A DNA stretch of 64,000 nt from Azotosporobacter soli (GCF_030542965.1 NZ_JAUAOA010000003.1:248001-312000), one strand, 5' to 3'; counted from the stretch's first letter, positions 45,807 to 54,524 are shown. Notes: a model not told the origin generated them from the letters alone. Translations and numbers: made by a program.

Positions 45807-46600
45807 TTTTCGCAATAATAATGGCTGTGAAACTTATCTTCCTGCAGATAAACAGACGGCGTTTCGCCGACAAACGTTTTGAACTCCTTGATAAAATGTG
45901 CCTGGTCATAGTAGCCGTTATCGAGCGCCAGCGCCAGATAATCGTTCTTTTCCTGCAGCAGCAAACGCTTCAAGACGCCTTCGAAACGGACGATGCGTTG
46001 AAACGTCTTCGGCGTCACGCCGACGCATTCCTTGATTTTTCGCTGCAGCTGACGCTCGCTGACGAATAGTTCTTCGCCTAACTGCATCGTCCGGGTCGCC
46101 GGATTACGATAATACAGACGGCGAACCGCTTCATCCAGCCAGGCTTCCGGTTTGTGAAAGCAGTGAAAAAAGCGGTGCAACGCCCCTTCAAAAATCTGTA
46201 TCCGCTGCGCCAAATTAGTCGCTTCGCATAATTGCTCACGCAAGTTTCTCCCTGCTTCCCCCCAGATGTCTTCGACTGCGAGCACATGATCGGCCAGCGC
46301 TTGCACCGGAAGCGGGGAAAAGTGGCGCAGCGCCCCCGCTCGAAAACGCACGGAAATAAAGCCGACCGCACCGTCCGGCTCCACCTGCAGATTCCTCTGA
46401 CGCGGCGAGAGCAGACAGCAAACCGGCAGGCGCTCTTTGCGCGCCGAAGAAAACGCCAACCACGGTTTGCCATAATGAAAGATCAATTCATGACCGGTGC
46501 CCGGCAAAACATCCGGCAACTCGCTCTCGTTCTCCCAGGCCCAATAACGATCGACATACGGCCGCAGCTCACGGCTCGGCAGGATTCCGCGCACTTTCAT
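45800..46600 (-). CDS. AraC-family transcriptional regulator
   Basis: 266-residue regulator. Residues 1-150 form a sensor domain (RPYVDRYWAWENESELPDVL, PGTGHELIFHYGKPW, VGFISVRFRAGALRHF) like the DUF6597 type found in many AraC proteins. Residues about 165-260 form the helix-turn-helix pair (QLGEELFVSERQLQRKIKEC, LALDNGYYDQAHFIKEFK). Start ATG 46600 with GGGGGAT upstream; an ATG five codons earlier lacks a ribosome site. The nearest divergent gene is not on the plus strand, so its target is unclear. Confidence 0.85.
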   Translation of the reverse strand: MKVRGILPSRELRPYVDRYWAWENESELPDVLPGTGHELIFHYGKPWLAFSSARKERLPVCCLLSPRQRNLQVEPDGAVGFISVRFRAGALRHFSPLPVQALADHVLAVEDIWGEAGRNLREQLCEATNLAQRIQIFEGALHRFFHCFHKPEAWLDEAVRRLYYRNPATRTMQLGEELFVSERQLQRKIKECVGVTPKTFQRIVRFEGVLKRLLLQEKNDYLALALDNGYYDQAHFIKEFKTFVGETPSVYLQEDKFHSHYYCEKI

Positions 46601-46687
46601 CCCACAATCCCCCATCCGGTACAGTTCTCTTCCTTACTCTATACGCTTCAGAAAAGAAAAAACCTGCCGAAAAAACAAAGAATGCCT

Positions 46688-46990
46688 TTAAAACAGCTCA
46701 TCGCCGCTTCGGTTGCCAAAAGCCGGATGTCCGTCGAAGCGAACCACGCCGACTAATGCCTTTCCATCAACCGCCGCCTTTACTTCGGCCACGCCGTTAA
46801 CGCCAAAACCGGCGCATAATTCGATCGCTTCTACGCCTTGCGCAGCCAAACTTATAGCCGCTTCGACCGCTTCGCGATAATTACCGACCCCAACCACCGT
46901 CAGCTCCAGTTCCGGCGTATTGATTACCGTCCTGTGTTCTTTTTCATTCGCCCGCGGCGCGACAAAGAGAAACGCGGCTTTGCACCCCAT
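46688..46990 (-). CDS. DUF6506-type small protein
   Basis: 100-residue soluble protein resembling the DUF6506 family. Pattern: AAFLFVAPRANEKEHRTVI, VVGVGNYREAVEAAISLA, GVEAIELCAGFGVNGVAEVK, VGVVRFDGHPAFG. No catalytic motif is recognised; the fold is probably alpha/beta. Start ATG 46990 with AAGGAGG eight nt upstream. It lies 74 nt behind the terminator of the DJ-1-like gene on the same strand. Confidence 0.72.
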   Translation of the reverse strand: MGCKAAFLFVAPRANEKEHRTVINTPELELTVVGVGNYREAVEAAISLAAQGVEAIELCAGFGVNGVAEVKAAVDGKALVGVVRFDGHPAFGNRSGDELF

Positions 46991-47052
46991 AAAAAAACCT
47001 CCTTTTGCTTCATCTTTTTTCTTCCTCTTTATCTTAGTGCAACGCTAGCGCC

Positions 47053-47072
47053 GCGCATTGTAAAAAAACGAC
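47053..47072. repeat. 20-nt exact repeat, copy 1
   Basis: Plus-strand GCGCATTGTAAAAAAACGAC, identical to 47739-47758. On the minus strand this copy begins inside the terminator stem of the DJ-1 gene and covers its T tract and the first bases of the DUF6506 upstream region. Confidence 0.8.
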
Positions 47073-47101
47073 GGAGACTGCTTCTTTTTGCAGTCCCCGT
47101 C
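47063..47101 (-). terminator. Terminator of the DJ-1/PfpI gene
   Basis: The arms GACGGAGACTGC/GCAGTCCCCGTC (one mismatch), then GTTTTTTTAC on the minus strand. Confidence 0.88.
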
Positions 47102-47114
47102 AAGTTTCCATTAC

Positions 47115-47684
47115 TTATAACGTTATTTTTGCACCAAGCAGGTCAACGAAGGAGCGCAACCATGCCGGATGGTTCGGCCAGGCCTGCGCCGTAACCAGGT
47201 TGCCGCTGACCGCAACCGGCACATCGGCCCATTCGCCGCCCGCCAAACGGCATTCGGCTGCACAGGCCGGATACGATGTAACCGTCAATCCTTTCAGCAC
47301 GCCTGCCGGCGCCAATAATTGCGTGCCGTGGCAGATCGCCGCGACCGGTTTGCCGGCGGCAAAAAAATCCTGCACCAATTGCAGCGTCTCGGCATGCATC
47401 CGCATATATTCCGGCGCGCGTCCGCCCGGCACGACCAGACCGACATAATCGGCGGCCTTGGCATCTTTCGCCGCCAGGTCGACCGAAATCCGATGACCGG
47501 TCAGTTCAATATAGGTATCCAGCCCCGTGAAATCGTGTACGACCAGTTGCAGCATATCGCCTTTTTTCTTGGCCGGTGCGGCGATATCCACCTGATAGCC
47601 CAGCATTTCAAGCGCCTGTTGCGGCACTTTCACTTCATAATCTTCCGCACAGTCACCCGTCAGTATGAGGATTTTTTTTGCCAT
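47115..47684 (-). CDS. DJ-1/PfpI family protein
   Basis: 189-residue alpha/beta protein of the DJ-1/ThiJ/PfpI superfamily. The nucleophile-elbow cysteine lies in VAAICHGTQLL, and the usual upstream Glu region is DCAEDYEVKVP. Members include chaperones, deglycases and proteases of small size; the activity here cannot be set. Start ATG 47684 with AGGAGG upstream; a 20-residue extension lacks a ribosome site. The gene is bracketed by two copies of a 20-nt repeat. Confidence 0.85.
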   Translation of the reverse strand: MAKKILILTGDCAEDYEVKVPQQALEMLGYQVDIAAPAKKKGDMLQLVVHDFTGLDTYIELTGHRISVDLAAKDAKAADYVGLVVPGGRAPEYMRMHAETLQLVQDFFAAGKPVAAICHGTQLLAPAGVLKGLTVTSYPACAAECRLAGGEWADVPVAVSGNLVTAQAWPNHPAWLRSFVDLLGAKITL

Positions 47685-47738
47685 GATCTCTACCTCCTGC
47701 GCTCTATTTTCTTCCACTATACTACATTGCGCCAAACA

Positions 47739-47758
47739 GCGCATTGTAAAAAAACGAC
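47739..47758. repeat. 20-nt exact repeat, copy 2
   Basis: Same sequence as 47053-47072. Here it again covers the T tract behind a hairpin (arms CGACAT/ATGTCG, 47755-47788) and leads into the upstream region of the DJ-1 gene. It also forms the left half of an imperfect inverted repeat, ACAATGCGC-N6-GCGCAATGT on the minus strand. Confidence 0.8.
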
Positions 47759-47790
47759 ATATTTTAGCAAAATTAAGCTTGCATGTCGCT
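47749..47790 (-). terminator. Second terminator-like hairpin after ABC-F gene
   Basis: The arms CGACAT/ATGTCG with inner AAGC/GCT pairs, then GTTTTTTTAC on the minus strand. Weaker stem than its neighbour at 47806-47836. Confidence 0.5.
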
Positions 47791-47805
47791 TTATATAAAT
47801 TTCAT

Positions 47806-47836
47806 AAAAAAACCGCCGACAAAAGCGGCGGTTTTT
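47806..47836 (-). terminator. Terminator of the ABC-F gene
   Basis: The arms AAAAACCGCCG/CGGCGGTTTTT, then TTTATG on the minus strand. Confidence 0.88.
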
Positions 47837-47844
47837 CAGACTGC

Positions 47845-49401
47845 TTATACGATTTTCGTCGTCCAGTTTTCCACATTCCAGACCTCGGTCACCCAGTCCT
47901 GATAAAAATCAGGTTCATGTGAAACCAGCAAGACCGTTCCTCTGTACTCGGTCAGCGCCCGTTTCAGTTCATCCTTAGCGTCCTGATCGAGATGGTTGGT
48001 CGGCTCATCAAGTACCAGCCAGTTGACGTCCTGCAGCATCAGCTTGCAGAGACGAACCTTAGCATTTTCGCCGCCGCTCAAAACCATCATCTGACTGGTG
48101 ATATGCTCATTCGTCAAACCGCAGCGCGCCAGCGCGGCACGTACTTCATAGTTGCTCAAGCCCGGAAAGTCCTGCCAGATCTCTTCAATCGCAGTGTTGT
48201 TGTTCTTGCGGTTCGATTCCTGTTCAAAATAACCGATCTGCAAATGATCGCCCATTTCCACTTTGCCGGAAACTGGTCGGATCGCGCCGATCAGCGTTTT
48301 TAAAAGCGTCGATTTGCCCAGACCATTGACGCCGCGAATCGCGACTTTTTTGCCTTTTTCCAGAATCAGACTGACCGGCCTGGTCAACGGCTCGTCATAG
48401 CCGAGCACGAGGTCTTCACATTGCACGACATATTTGCTTGGCGTACGCCCTTCGCGGAACTGGAAAATCGGTTTTATTCGCTCCTTCGGTTTTTCCAGCA
48501 TCTCCATCTTATCGAGCCGCTTCTTGCGGCTGTTGGCCATGCCGCGCGTCGCGACGCGCGCCTTGTTGCGGGCGATGAAATCTTCCATCTTGTCGACTTC
48601 CTGCTGCTGGCGTTCATATGCCTTCAATTCCTGGCTCTTGCGCATCTCATACATCGCCTGGAATTGTTCGTAGTTGCCGGTATAACGGGTCAAGACCGCA
48701 TTTTCCATATGGTAAATGACGTTGATGACTTCATTCAAAAACGGCAGATCATGCGACACGAGAATAAATGCGTTCTCATAATTTTGCAGATAGCGCTTCA
48801 ACCATTCGATATGTTCAAAGTCCAGATAGTTCGTCGGCTCGTCCAGAATCAGAATCGTCGGATTCTCCAAGAGCAGCTTCGTCAGGAGCACCTTGGTGCG
48901 CTGCCCGCCGCTCAAATCCGCGACGTCCTTATCGAGGCCGATATCGAGCAGACCGAGGCCTTTGGCGATTTCTTCAATTCTGGCGTCAATCATGTAAAAC
49001 GAGCCGTGATCGAGCACGTCCTGAATTTCACCGACATCCTCCATCATCTTTTCCAGTTCCTCCGGCGAAGCCTCGCCCATCTTGTCGTACATCGCCAGCA
49101 TTTCCGCTTCCATATCGTACATCGACTGGAACGCTTCACGCAATACGTCTCGGATACTCTTGCCGCGTTCCAGCGAAGCATGCTGATCCAAATAACCGAC
49201 CTTGACTCGGCGGCACCATTCCACCTTGCCTTCATCCGGCGTTAATTGTCCGGTGATAATGCTGAGAAAGGTCGACTTTCCCTCACCGTTCGCACCGATC
49301 AATCCGACATGTTCGCCTTTCAGCAAACGGAACGTCGTGTCCGTCAAGATTGACCGCGCGCCAAAACCATGGGATACGTTTTCAACTGTTAATACGCTCA
49401 T
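47845..49401 (-). CDS. ABC-F family ATPase (YbiT/EttA-like)
   Basis: 518-residue soluble protein with two ABC ATPase domains and no membrane region. First: Walker A GANGEGKST, linker LSGGQRTKV, Walker B LILDEPTNYLD. Second: GVNGLGKST, LSGGENAKV, LVLDEPTNHLD. An interdomain linker (about 235-315) rich in charged helices is typical of ribosome-associated ABC-F proteins, which rescue or gate translating ribosomes. Not obviously an antibiotic-resistance subtype. Start ATG 49401 with GGAGAG upstream. The SpxA/ArsC-like gene lies 49 nt upstream on the same strand. Confidence 0.92.
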   Translation of the reverse strand: MSVLTVENVSHGFGARSILTDTTFRLLKGEHVGLIGANGEGKSTFLSIITGQLTPDEGKVEWCRRVKVGYLDQHASLERGKSIRDVLREAFQSMYDMEAEMLAMYDKMGEASPEELEKMMEDVGEIQDVLDHGSFYMIDARIEEIAKGLGLLDIGLDKDVADLSGGQRTKVLLTKLLLENPTILILDEPTNYLDFEHIEWLKRYLQNYENAFILVSHDLPFLNEVINVIYHMENAVLTRYTGNYEQFQAMYEMRKSQELKAYERQQQEVDKMEDFIARNKARVATRGMANSRKKRLDKMEMLEKPKERIKPIFQFREGRTPSKYVVQCEDLVLGYDEPLTRPVSLILEKGKKVAIRGVNGLGKSTLLKTLIGAIRPVSGKVEMGDHLQIGYFEQESNRKNNNTAIEEIWQDFPGLSNYEVRAALARCGLTNEHITSQMMVLSGGENAKVRLCKLMLQDVNWLVLDEPTNHLDQDAKDELKRALTEYRGTVLLVSHEPDFYQDWVTEVWNVENWTTKIV

Positions 49402-49450
49402 TCGTAAATACTCTCCTACTTTTTGCTTTCGCTGTTACTGTCGCTTCGGA

Positions 49451-49786
49451 TCATTCCCAGGTTTGCCAAATCTCCGGCGCATAACCAAGCGTTGCTTTGG
49501 CGCCGTTGCGAACGATGGGGCTTTTCAATAATACCGGTGAAGCCAGCAGCGTTTCCTCAATATCATGCAACATATATTTCAGATTCCGCTTGGCATATTC
49601 TTTGCATTCTACGTCAATCAATTTTGTCATGCCGCCCACCGCGGCCTGTACCTTAGCCAGTTCACCGCGACTTAGACCTTTAACCTTCAAATCGATAAAT
49701 TGAAACGCAATGCGTCGTTCTTTAAAATAACGCTCCGCTTTTCGGGTCTCCTGACAGCTTTTCCTGCCGAAAATTTGGATGTTCAT
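49451..49786 (-). CDS. ArsC/Spx-family protein
   Basis: 111-residue thioredoxin-fold protein. The redox loop is GRKSCQETRKAERYF: a single catalytic Cys (C-x-x-T) rather than the CxxC of Spx. The rest (FIDLKVKGLSRGELAKVQAA, ASPVLLKSPIVRNGAKATLG) follows the YffB/ArsC-like pattern. It may be a glutaredoxin-like reductase or a regulator interacting with RNA polymerase. Start ATG 49786 with GGGAGCG upstream. Confidence 0.82.
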   Translation of the reverse strand: MNIQIFGRKSCQETRKAERYFKERRIAFQFIDLKVKGLSRGELAKVQAAVGGMTKLIDVECKEYAKRNLKYMLHDIEETLLASPVLLKSPIVRNGAKATLGYAPEIWQTWE

Positions 49787-49915
49787 TTTATCGTCGCTCC
49801 CGAATTTTCATCTCACCAATGATTTATTGTATCGGCCAAACATGCTGCCGTCAAGCCGCCCAGGCAAATTTAGCAGGAAGATTTGTTGCAAAACGAACGG
49901 ATGAGGAAAACGACA

Positions 49916-49946
49916 AAGACACGAAGCACATACTACTTCGTGTCTT
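49916..49946 (-). terminator. Terminator of the beta-lactamase gene
   Basis: The 11-bp perfect arms AAGACACGAAG/CTTCGTGTCTT, then TGTCGTTTTCC on the minus strand. Confidence 0.8.
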
Positions 49947-49992
49947 CCCTGTTCTTTGCTTCTTTGTGTTGCGACATTTTCGCCGTTTCTAG

Positions 49993-50805
49993 TTAGAAGA
50001 TGCCAAGCTCGTGCAACACCGCATTAGTGATCCGAATCCGCTGCGTGGTAAAGTCGGCTGGCACCGGTTTAGGAGCGGTCAGTACGGTCGCAAAATAATA
50101 GACATTGTCTCCCGTTTCCAAATAACCTACATACCAACCGACATTGTCCGCCGGTTCGTTGGCCCAGCCCGTTTTGGCGCGCAGGACATAGTCCGCTGTT
50201 TTTTCTTTAAGCATGATTTCCTTAACCTGATCGAGCGTCCGCTTTGAAAACGGCAATTCATTGTCATGCAAACGACGCAGGAAATTGATCTGTTCATCCG
50301 GGCTGATCCGTAAGGCTCCCGTCAGCCAGAAATGGTCAATCCTGCCGCCGATATCGCCGTTACCGTAGCCAATCCGTTCAAGATATTGCCGCATCCGTTC
50401 CGCGCCGACACGCCGCGCCAATTCCTGATAGTACCAGACAACCGAATATTGAAACGCGCTGCGCAGCGTGTGATCGCGGTTCCAATCAGGAAAGTCACGC
50501 TGCTGCTTGTCCCAAGGCAACAGATAGTCCGCATCCGGAATCACGCCCGTCTCCAGTCCGATCAGCGAATTGGGAATCTTGAATGTCGAAGCCGGTAGAA
50601 ACCCCTCCCGGCAGCGCTGGCGATTGACATAGCTGAAAAGATCGTTCTTTTGATCATATACAACCATTGCGCCACTGACGCCCGCCGCATCGAAATACTT
50701 CACAAATTCGGCCCGTTCTTCCTCGCGCGCCTCTCCCTCTTTCAGCGGCAGCAGAAGCAGGCATACACTACAGACCAGCAAGACCATTAGACTTTTCTTT
50801 TTCAT
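49993..50805 (-). CDS. Class D (OXA-type) beta-lactamase
   Basis: 270-residue secreted serine beta-lactamase that hydrolyses penicillin-type beta-lactams through an acyl-serine. A signal peptide (about 1-27, MKKKSLMVLLVCSVCLLLLP) sends it to the periplasm. All class D motifs are kept: S73-T-F-K76, S121-V-V, YGN (147-149), W160 in the DHFWL segment, K211-T-G, and WYVGYLE. Start ATG 50805 with AAGGAGCG upstream; a 72-residue upstream extension overlaps the divergent gene and is rejected. A possible -10 TATAAT is at 50840-50845. Confidence 0.92.
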   Translation of the reverse strand: MKKKSLMVLLVCSVCLLLLPLKEGEAREEERAEFVKYFDAAGVSGAMVVYDQKNDLFSYVNRQRCREGFLPASTFKIPNSLIGLETGVIPDADYLLPWDKQQRDFPDWNRDHTLRSAFQYSVVWYYQELARRVGAERMRQYLERIGYGNGDIGGRIDHFWLTGALRISPDEQINFLRRLHDNELPFSKRTLDQVKEIMLKEKTADYVLRAKTGWANEPADNVGWYVGYLETGDNVYYFATVLTAPKPVPADFTTQRIRITNAVLHELGIF

Positions 50806-50971
50806 CGTATCGCTCCTTTTTCCTGTGATCCTTGCTCCGATTATACCTTTTCCGCCTTTGCGCCGGCTATGTCTGCAAGCTGTCAGACGCCTCTCACCCT
50901 GCTCGCAGGAAAAAGGGATACCAAGAGAGAATAAGACTTCGTTAGCATAATCGACTAGAGGAGGTTCAAGC

Positions 50972-51385
50972 ATGTTGCAACAGTTAATTGAAAGCGGCTT
51001 CGGCAACGCTGAAGATTTCAACTGCGCCGAAAAGATACTCTACGGCGCCAATCTTGTCTATAAACTCGGCCTCGATCCCCAGGCACTGCGCCTCTCCGCC
51101 GGTTTCGGCGGCGGCATGGGCATCGGCAGCACTTGCGGCGCTGTGACCGCATCCATCATGGTCTTAAGCTCTCTCTTCGTCAAAGAGCGGGCGCACGAAG
51201 GCGAAACGATCAAACAGCTCAGCCAGCAGTTCCTCGCCGCGTATCAACGCGAAATGGGCGATCTGAACTGCGACGCATTAAAAGCCCAGCATCGCACGCC
51301 GGAGACCAAATGCACCTTTGTGATCGCCAAGGCCGCCGAAATCCTCGACCAAATCATCGAAGAACAGCGCCAGGTTTCGGCATAA
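50972..51385 (+). CDS. C_GCAxxG_C_C family protein
   Basis: 137-residue protein with the family's cysteine pattern: NCAEKILYGAN (first C), GFGGGMGIGSTCGAVTASI, LNCDALKAQH and TKCTFVIAKAAEI. The cysteines may bind a metal or serve redox transfer; the family is common in anaerobes next to redox enzymes. Start ATG 50972 with AGGAGG upstream. Divergent from the beta-lactamase gene (166-nt gap). Ends in a strong terminator. Confidence 0.88.
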   Translation: MLQQLIESGFGNAEDFNCAEKILYGANLVYKLGLDPQALRLSAGFGGGMGIGSTCGAVTASIMVLSSLFVKERAHEGETIKQLSQQFLAAYQREMGDLNCDALKAQHRTPETKCTFVIAKAAEILDQIIEEQRQVSA

Positions 51386-51402
51386 CCACTTTATAGCCTA
51401 CT

Positions 51403-51446
51403 AAAACGAGGTCAACGGCGCTGCTGCCGCTGACCTCGTTTTTTTA
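51403..51446 (+). terminator. Terminator of the C_GCAxxG_C_C gene
   Basis: The 12-bp perfect arms AAAACGAGGTCA/TGACCTCGTTTT, with inner CGGC-GCTGCT-GCCG, then TTTATTC. Confidence 0.9.
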
Positions 51447-51469
51447 TTCTTGTATGCACTTTTGCCCGC

Positions 51470-51790
51470 TTAAAGCAAGGATTTGATAATCGCTAGCAAC
51501 TCATCAACCGAGGTCGAAAAGCGCCGCTCGCCGCAAAGCACGTCAAGCGTGTCGCTCTGCGGCCTTACTGCGATTAGGAGCGTCTGCGCAGCATCCGCAG
51601 CAAACAGGTCCGGCAGCGCATAACTCTCAACCGCCTCGAAGATCAAGACGTCGGGATTCAGCATCTTCAGTTCCTCTCCTGCCTCCTGCAACGTCTGTTC
51701 AAGCAGGCGCACGCGCAGTTCTTTTGCCTTTTGCAAAGAAGAGGCCAGACTGGATAAATAGAGAGAATTGCCGCAGAAAATGACTTCCAT
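51470..51790 (-). CDS. Small receiver-fold-like protein, unknown
   Basis: 106-residue protein. The strand/helix pattern (EVIFCGNSLYLSSLAS, NPDVLIFEAVESYALPDLFA, QTLLIAVRPQSDTL, VDELLAIIKSLL) resembles a response-regulator receiver, but the phospho-acceptor Asp would sit at PDVLIFE, where the usual D is replaced, so it may not be phosphorylated. Start ATG 51790 with AAGGA upstream; a longer frame without ribosome site begins 35 codons earlier. Function unknown. Last gene before the mgl cluster in the same direction but separated by a long terminator. Confidence 0.6.
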   Translation of the reverse strand: MEVIFCGNSLYLSSLASSLQKAKELRVRLLEQTLQEAGEELKMLNPDVLIFEAVESYALPDLFAADAAQTLLIAVRPQSDTLDVLCGERRFSTSVDELLAIIKSLL

Positions 51791-51896
51791 CGCTTTCAAT
51801 CCTTCACCCGCTTTCGCCGCCTTTGATCCTTTCACCCTTTTAACTCTAACAAATTTTAAGTCGGGGCACACTGGCCGAAAGTATAGTCTGCGCAAA

Positions 51897-51956
51897 AAAA
51901 CTCCCGGAGATAAAAGACGAATGCGCTGCAGCCGTCTTTTGTCTCCGGGAGTTTTA
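51897..51956. terminator. Terminator between mglC and the small gene
   Basis: The 13-bp perfect arms AAACTCCCGGAGA/TCTCCGGGAGTTT with inner AAAAGACG/CGTCTTTT. On the minus strand it is followed by TTTTGCGCAG. Downstream end of the mgl unit. Confidence 0.85.
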
Positions 51957-51976
51957 CTCTGCTTCGAAAAAATCTT

Positions 51977-52990
51977 TTATTTCTTCGCGAGATATTTTCG
52001 GATATCGAACGCAACCGCCATAACGATGATCAGACCTTTGATGATCAACTGCCAGTAGGGGTTGATGCCGATGAACGTCAAACCGTAGTTGATGACGCCG
52101 AAGATCAGCACGCCAGCCAGAACGCCGGGTACGGTCCCGATTCCGCCGGCGGTCGATACACCGCCGACTACGCAGGCGGCGATCGCATCGAGTTCATACA
52201 TGTTGCCGTAGTTGTTCGTCGCGCCGCCGGTCCGGGCCGCTTCAAGAACTCCGGCGATACCGTACAACGCGCCGGCAATCGCATAAATCGTGAGCAGGTT
52301 GCGACTGACGTTGATGCCTGAGACGACCGCGGCCTGCACATTGCCGCCGATCGCGTACATGTTCTTACCCAGCCGCGTCTTATTGAAGATAACCCAGACG
52401 ACATAGGAAATTGCCAGTGCAATTAAGACTATGTATGGCACGGTATAGTCGCCAGAGCCGAACGCACCGGAACCAAGATTGGTGAAGTCGGGGCGCAGGC
52501 CGCCGATCGGCTGCGATTCGTTTGGTTTCATGTCAAAGTAGATCGAGTTTACGCCATAGACAATAACCATCGTACCCAGCGTCGCAATGAATGGCGGGAC
52601 ATGAAAGCGCGATACGATCAAACCGTTGATCACGCCGACCAAGAGACCCGCGAAAACAGCCAGCAGTACCGGCAGCCAAAGCGGAAGTTCCGGCATATTG
52701 GGATAAAAAAGTCTCGAATAATCCGACACCTGCAGCATCGAAGCCGAAATGACCGCGGTCAGGCCGACGACGCGTCCGGTCGATAAGTCGACGCCGCCGG
52801 TAATCAGTACGAAAGCCGCGCCCAGTGCGATGATCGCCCGCGTGGAGGACTGGAGCAGAATGTCGCGCATCGTGGTTACCGATAAGAAACGGGGATCATA
52901 AATAGCAATCCCGATTGTCAGTACGAACAGCACGATATAGATGGCATTTTGCGTGATAAATTCCTGTATTCTTTTTCCGTCTATGTTCAC
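51977..52990 (-). CDS. mglC: Galactose ABC transporter permease MglC
   Basis: 337-residue inner-membrane permease with about 10 helices of the ribose/galactose (BPD_transp_2) family, the same length as E. coli MglC. Diagnostic blocks: IIALGAAFVLITGGVDLSTG, PPFIATLGTMVIVYGVNSIY, YELDAIAACVVGGVSTAGGI, and the MglC-like FDMKPNESQPIGGLRPDF. It starts at GTG 52990 with AAGGAGG eight nt upstream. Works with MglA and MglB to import galactose or methyl-galactosides. 16 nt after mglA. Confidence 0.93.
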   Translation of the reverse strand: MNIDGKRIQEFITQNAIYIVLFVLTIGIAIYDPRFLSVTTMRDILLQSSTRAIIALGAAFVLITGGVDLSTGRVVGLTAVISASMLQVSDYSRLFYPNMPELPLWLPVLLAVFAGLLVGVINGLIVSRFHVPPFIATLGTMVIVYGVNSIYFDMKPNESQPIGGLRPDFTNLGSGAFGSGDYTVPYIVLIALAISYVVWVIFNKTRLGKNMYAIGGNVQAAVVSGINVSRNLLTIYAIAGALYGIAGVLEAARTGGATNNYGNMYELDAIAACVVGGVSTAGGIGTVPGVLAGVLIFGVINYGLTFIGINPYWQLIIKGLIIVMAVAFDIRKYLAKK

Positions 52991-53006
52991 AATTGCACCC
53001 TCCTTA

Positions 53007-54524
53007 TTACGCCATGCCCTGAGCCGCTAGGCGCATGATTGCTTCTTCACTTGCTTCCGACCCTTCAATGATTCCGGTCAGTCGACCCTCACTCATCACC
53101 ATGATCCGGTCGGACATGCCGAGCAGTTCCGGCATTTCCGAGGAAATCATGATAATGCTCTTGCCCTGTTTTGCGAGTTCGGCGATGATCGTATAAATTT
53201 CATACTTCGCGCCGACGTCGATGCCGCGGGTCGGTTCGTCGAGCAGCAGGATCTCCGGCTCCGTCAAAAGCCAGCGTGCCAGCAGCACCTTTTGCTGATT
53301 GCCCCCGGAGAGATTTTTTATCAAAGTCTTGATCGACGGCGTTTTCACGCGCAGCTTTTCCATGCTTTCGCTGGCATCTTTGCGTCGTTTTTCGTCATCC
53401 AACAGAAAATACGGCGTCTCATAGCGGGCCTGTTTGGCCATCGCCACGTTTTCCAAAACCGACAGTACCGGGAAGATCCCCGTTACCCGCCGTTCTTCGG
53501 TCAAGAGCGCCATCTTATTCTTTTTCGCATCGACCGGCGATTTAATTTTCACTTCTTTGCCGTTAATGAAGAACTGCCCCTCTGACATCGCTCGCAGGCC
53601 GAAAAGCGATTCGATCAGTTCGGTGCGCTGCGCGCCGACCAAGCCGCCGATGCCGAGTATTTCGCCTTTGCGTAAATCAAAACTGACATTGCGGAACGAT
53701 TTCGGGTAAATGGATGTCAGCTTTTCCGCGCGCAACACCACGTCGCCCGGCACATTGCTGCGCGGCGGGAAGCGATGCGTCATGTCGCGGCCGACCATGC
53801 GGGAAATGATCAGATCGGTCGTCAGTTCCGCGGCCGGCCAGGTTCCCATATGTTTGCCGTCGCGCATGATCGTCACGTCGTCCGATATTTTTAAAATCTC
53901 TTCCATTTTATGCGATATATAAATGATTGCCACGCCGCGTTTTTGCAGATCGCGAATGATGCGGAACAAATGCTCGACTTCCGCGTCACTGAGCGAAGAT
54001 GTCGGTTCATCCATTACGATGACCCGCGCGTTATACGAAACCGCTTTCGCGATTTCAAGCGACTGAATCTTCGATACCGACAGACTGCCGACCCGCGTCG
54101 TCGCTTTAATGTCAATTTCCAGGTCCTTAAGCAGCGCCTCTGTATCCTGGCGCATTTTCTTCTCGTCGATCAACTTGAGCGGGCCGTAACTTTTTACCGG
54201 AAAGCGGCCCAGCCAAATATTTTCCATTACGTTGCGATGCGGCACCGGGTGCAATTCTTGATGGATCATTGAAATCCGATGATTCAACGCATCTTTTGAA
54301 TTGTCGATTTCCACCTTGCTGCCATTTAAGAAAATCTCTCCAGCATCCTGCTTATAGATGCCAAACAGGCATTTCATCAGCGTCGACTTACCAGCGCCGT
54401 TTTCCCCCATCAAGGCGTGAACGGTTCCAGGACGCAGTTGGAACGAAACATTGTCCAATGCCTTGACGCCGGGAAACGCTTTGGAGATATTCTTCATTTC
54501 TAATATATAGCCAGTGTCTGTCAT
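53007..54524 (-). CDS. mglA: Galactose ABC transporter ATPase MglA
   Basis: 505-residue double-ABC ATPase energising MglC. First domain: Walker A GENGAGKST, linker LSVSKIQSLEIAKAV, Walker B RVIVMDEPTSSL. Second domain: GGLVGAQRTEL (degenerate Walker A, usual in this family), LSGGNQQKVLLARWL, ILLLDEPTRGIDVGAKYEI. Length equals E. coli MglA. Start ATG 54524. 82 nt after mglB with no terminator seen. Confidence 0.94.
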   Translation of the reverse strand: MTDTGYILEMKNISKAFPGVKALDNVSFQLRPGTVHALMGENGAGKSTLMKCLFGIYKQDAGEIFLNGSKVEIDNSKDALNHRISMIHQELHPVPHRNVMENIWLGRFPVKSYGPLKLIDEKKMRQDTEALLKDLEIDIKATTRVGSLSVSKIQSLEIAKAVSYNARVIVMDEPTSSLSDAEVEHLFRIIRDLQKRGVAIIYISHKMEEILKISDDVTIMRDGKHMGTWPAAELTTDLIISRMVGRDMTHRFPPRSNVPGDVVLRAEKLTSIYPKSFRNVSFDLRKGEILGIGGLVGAQRTELIESLFGLRAMSEGQFFINGKEVKIKSPVDAKKNKMALLTEERRVTGIFPVLSVLENVAMAKQARYETPYFLLDDEKRRKDASESMEKLRVKTPSIKTLIKNLSGGNQQKVLLARWLLTEPEILLLDEPTRGIDVGAKYEIYTIIAELAKQGKSIIMISSEMPELLGMSDRIMVMSEGRLTGIIEGSEASEEAIMRLAAQGMA

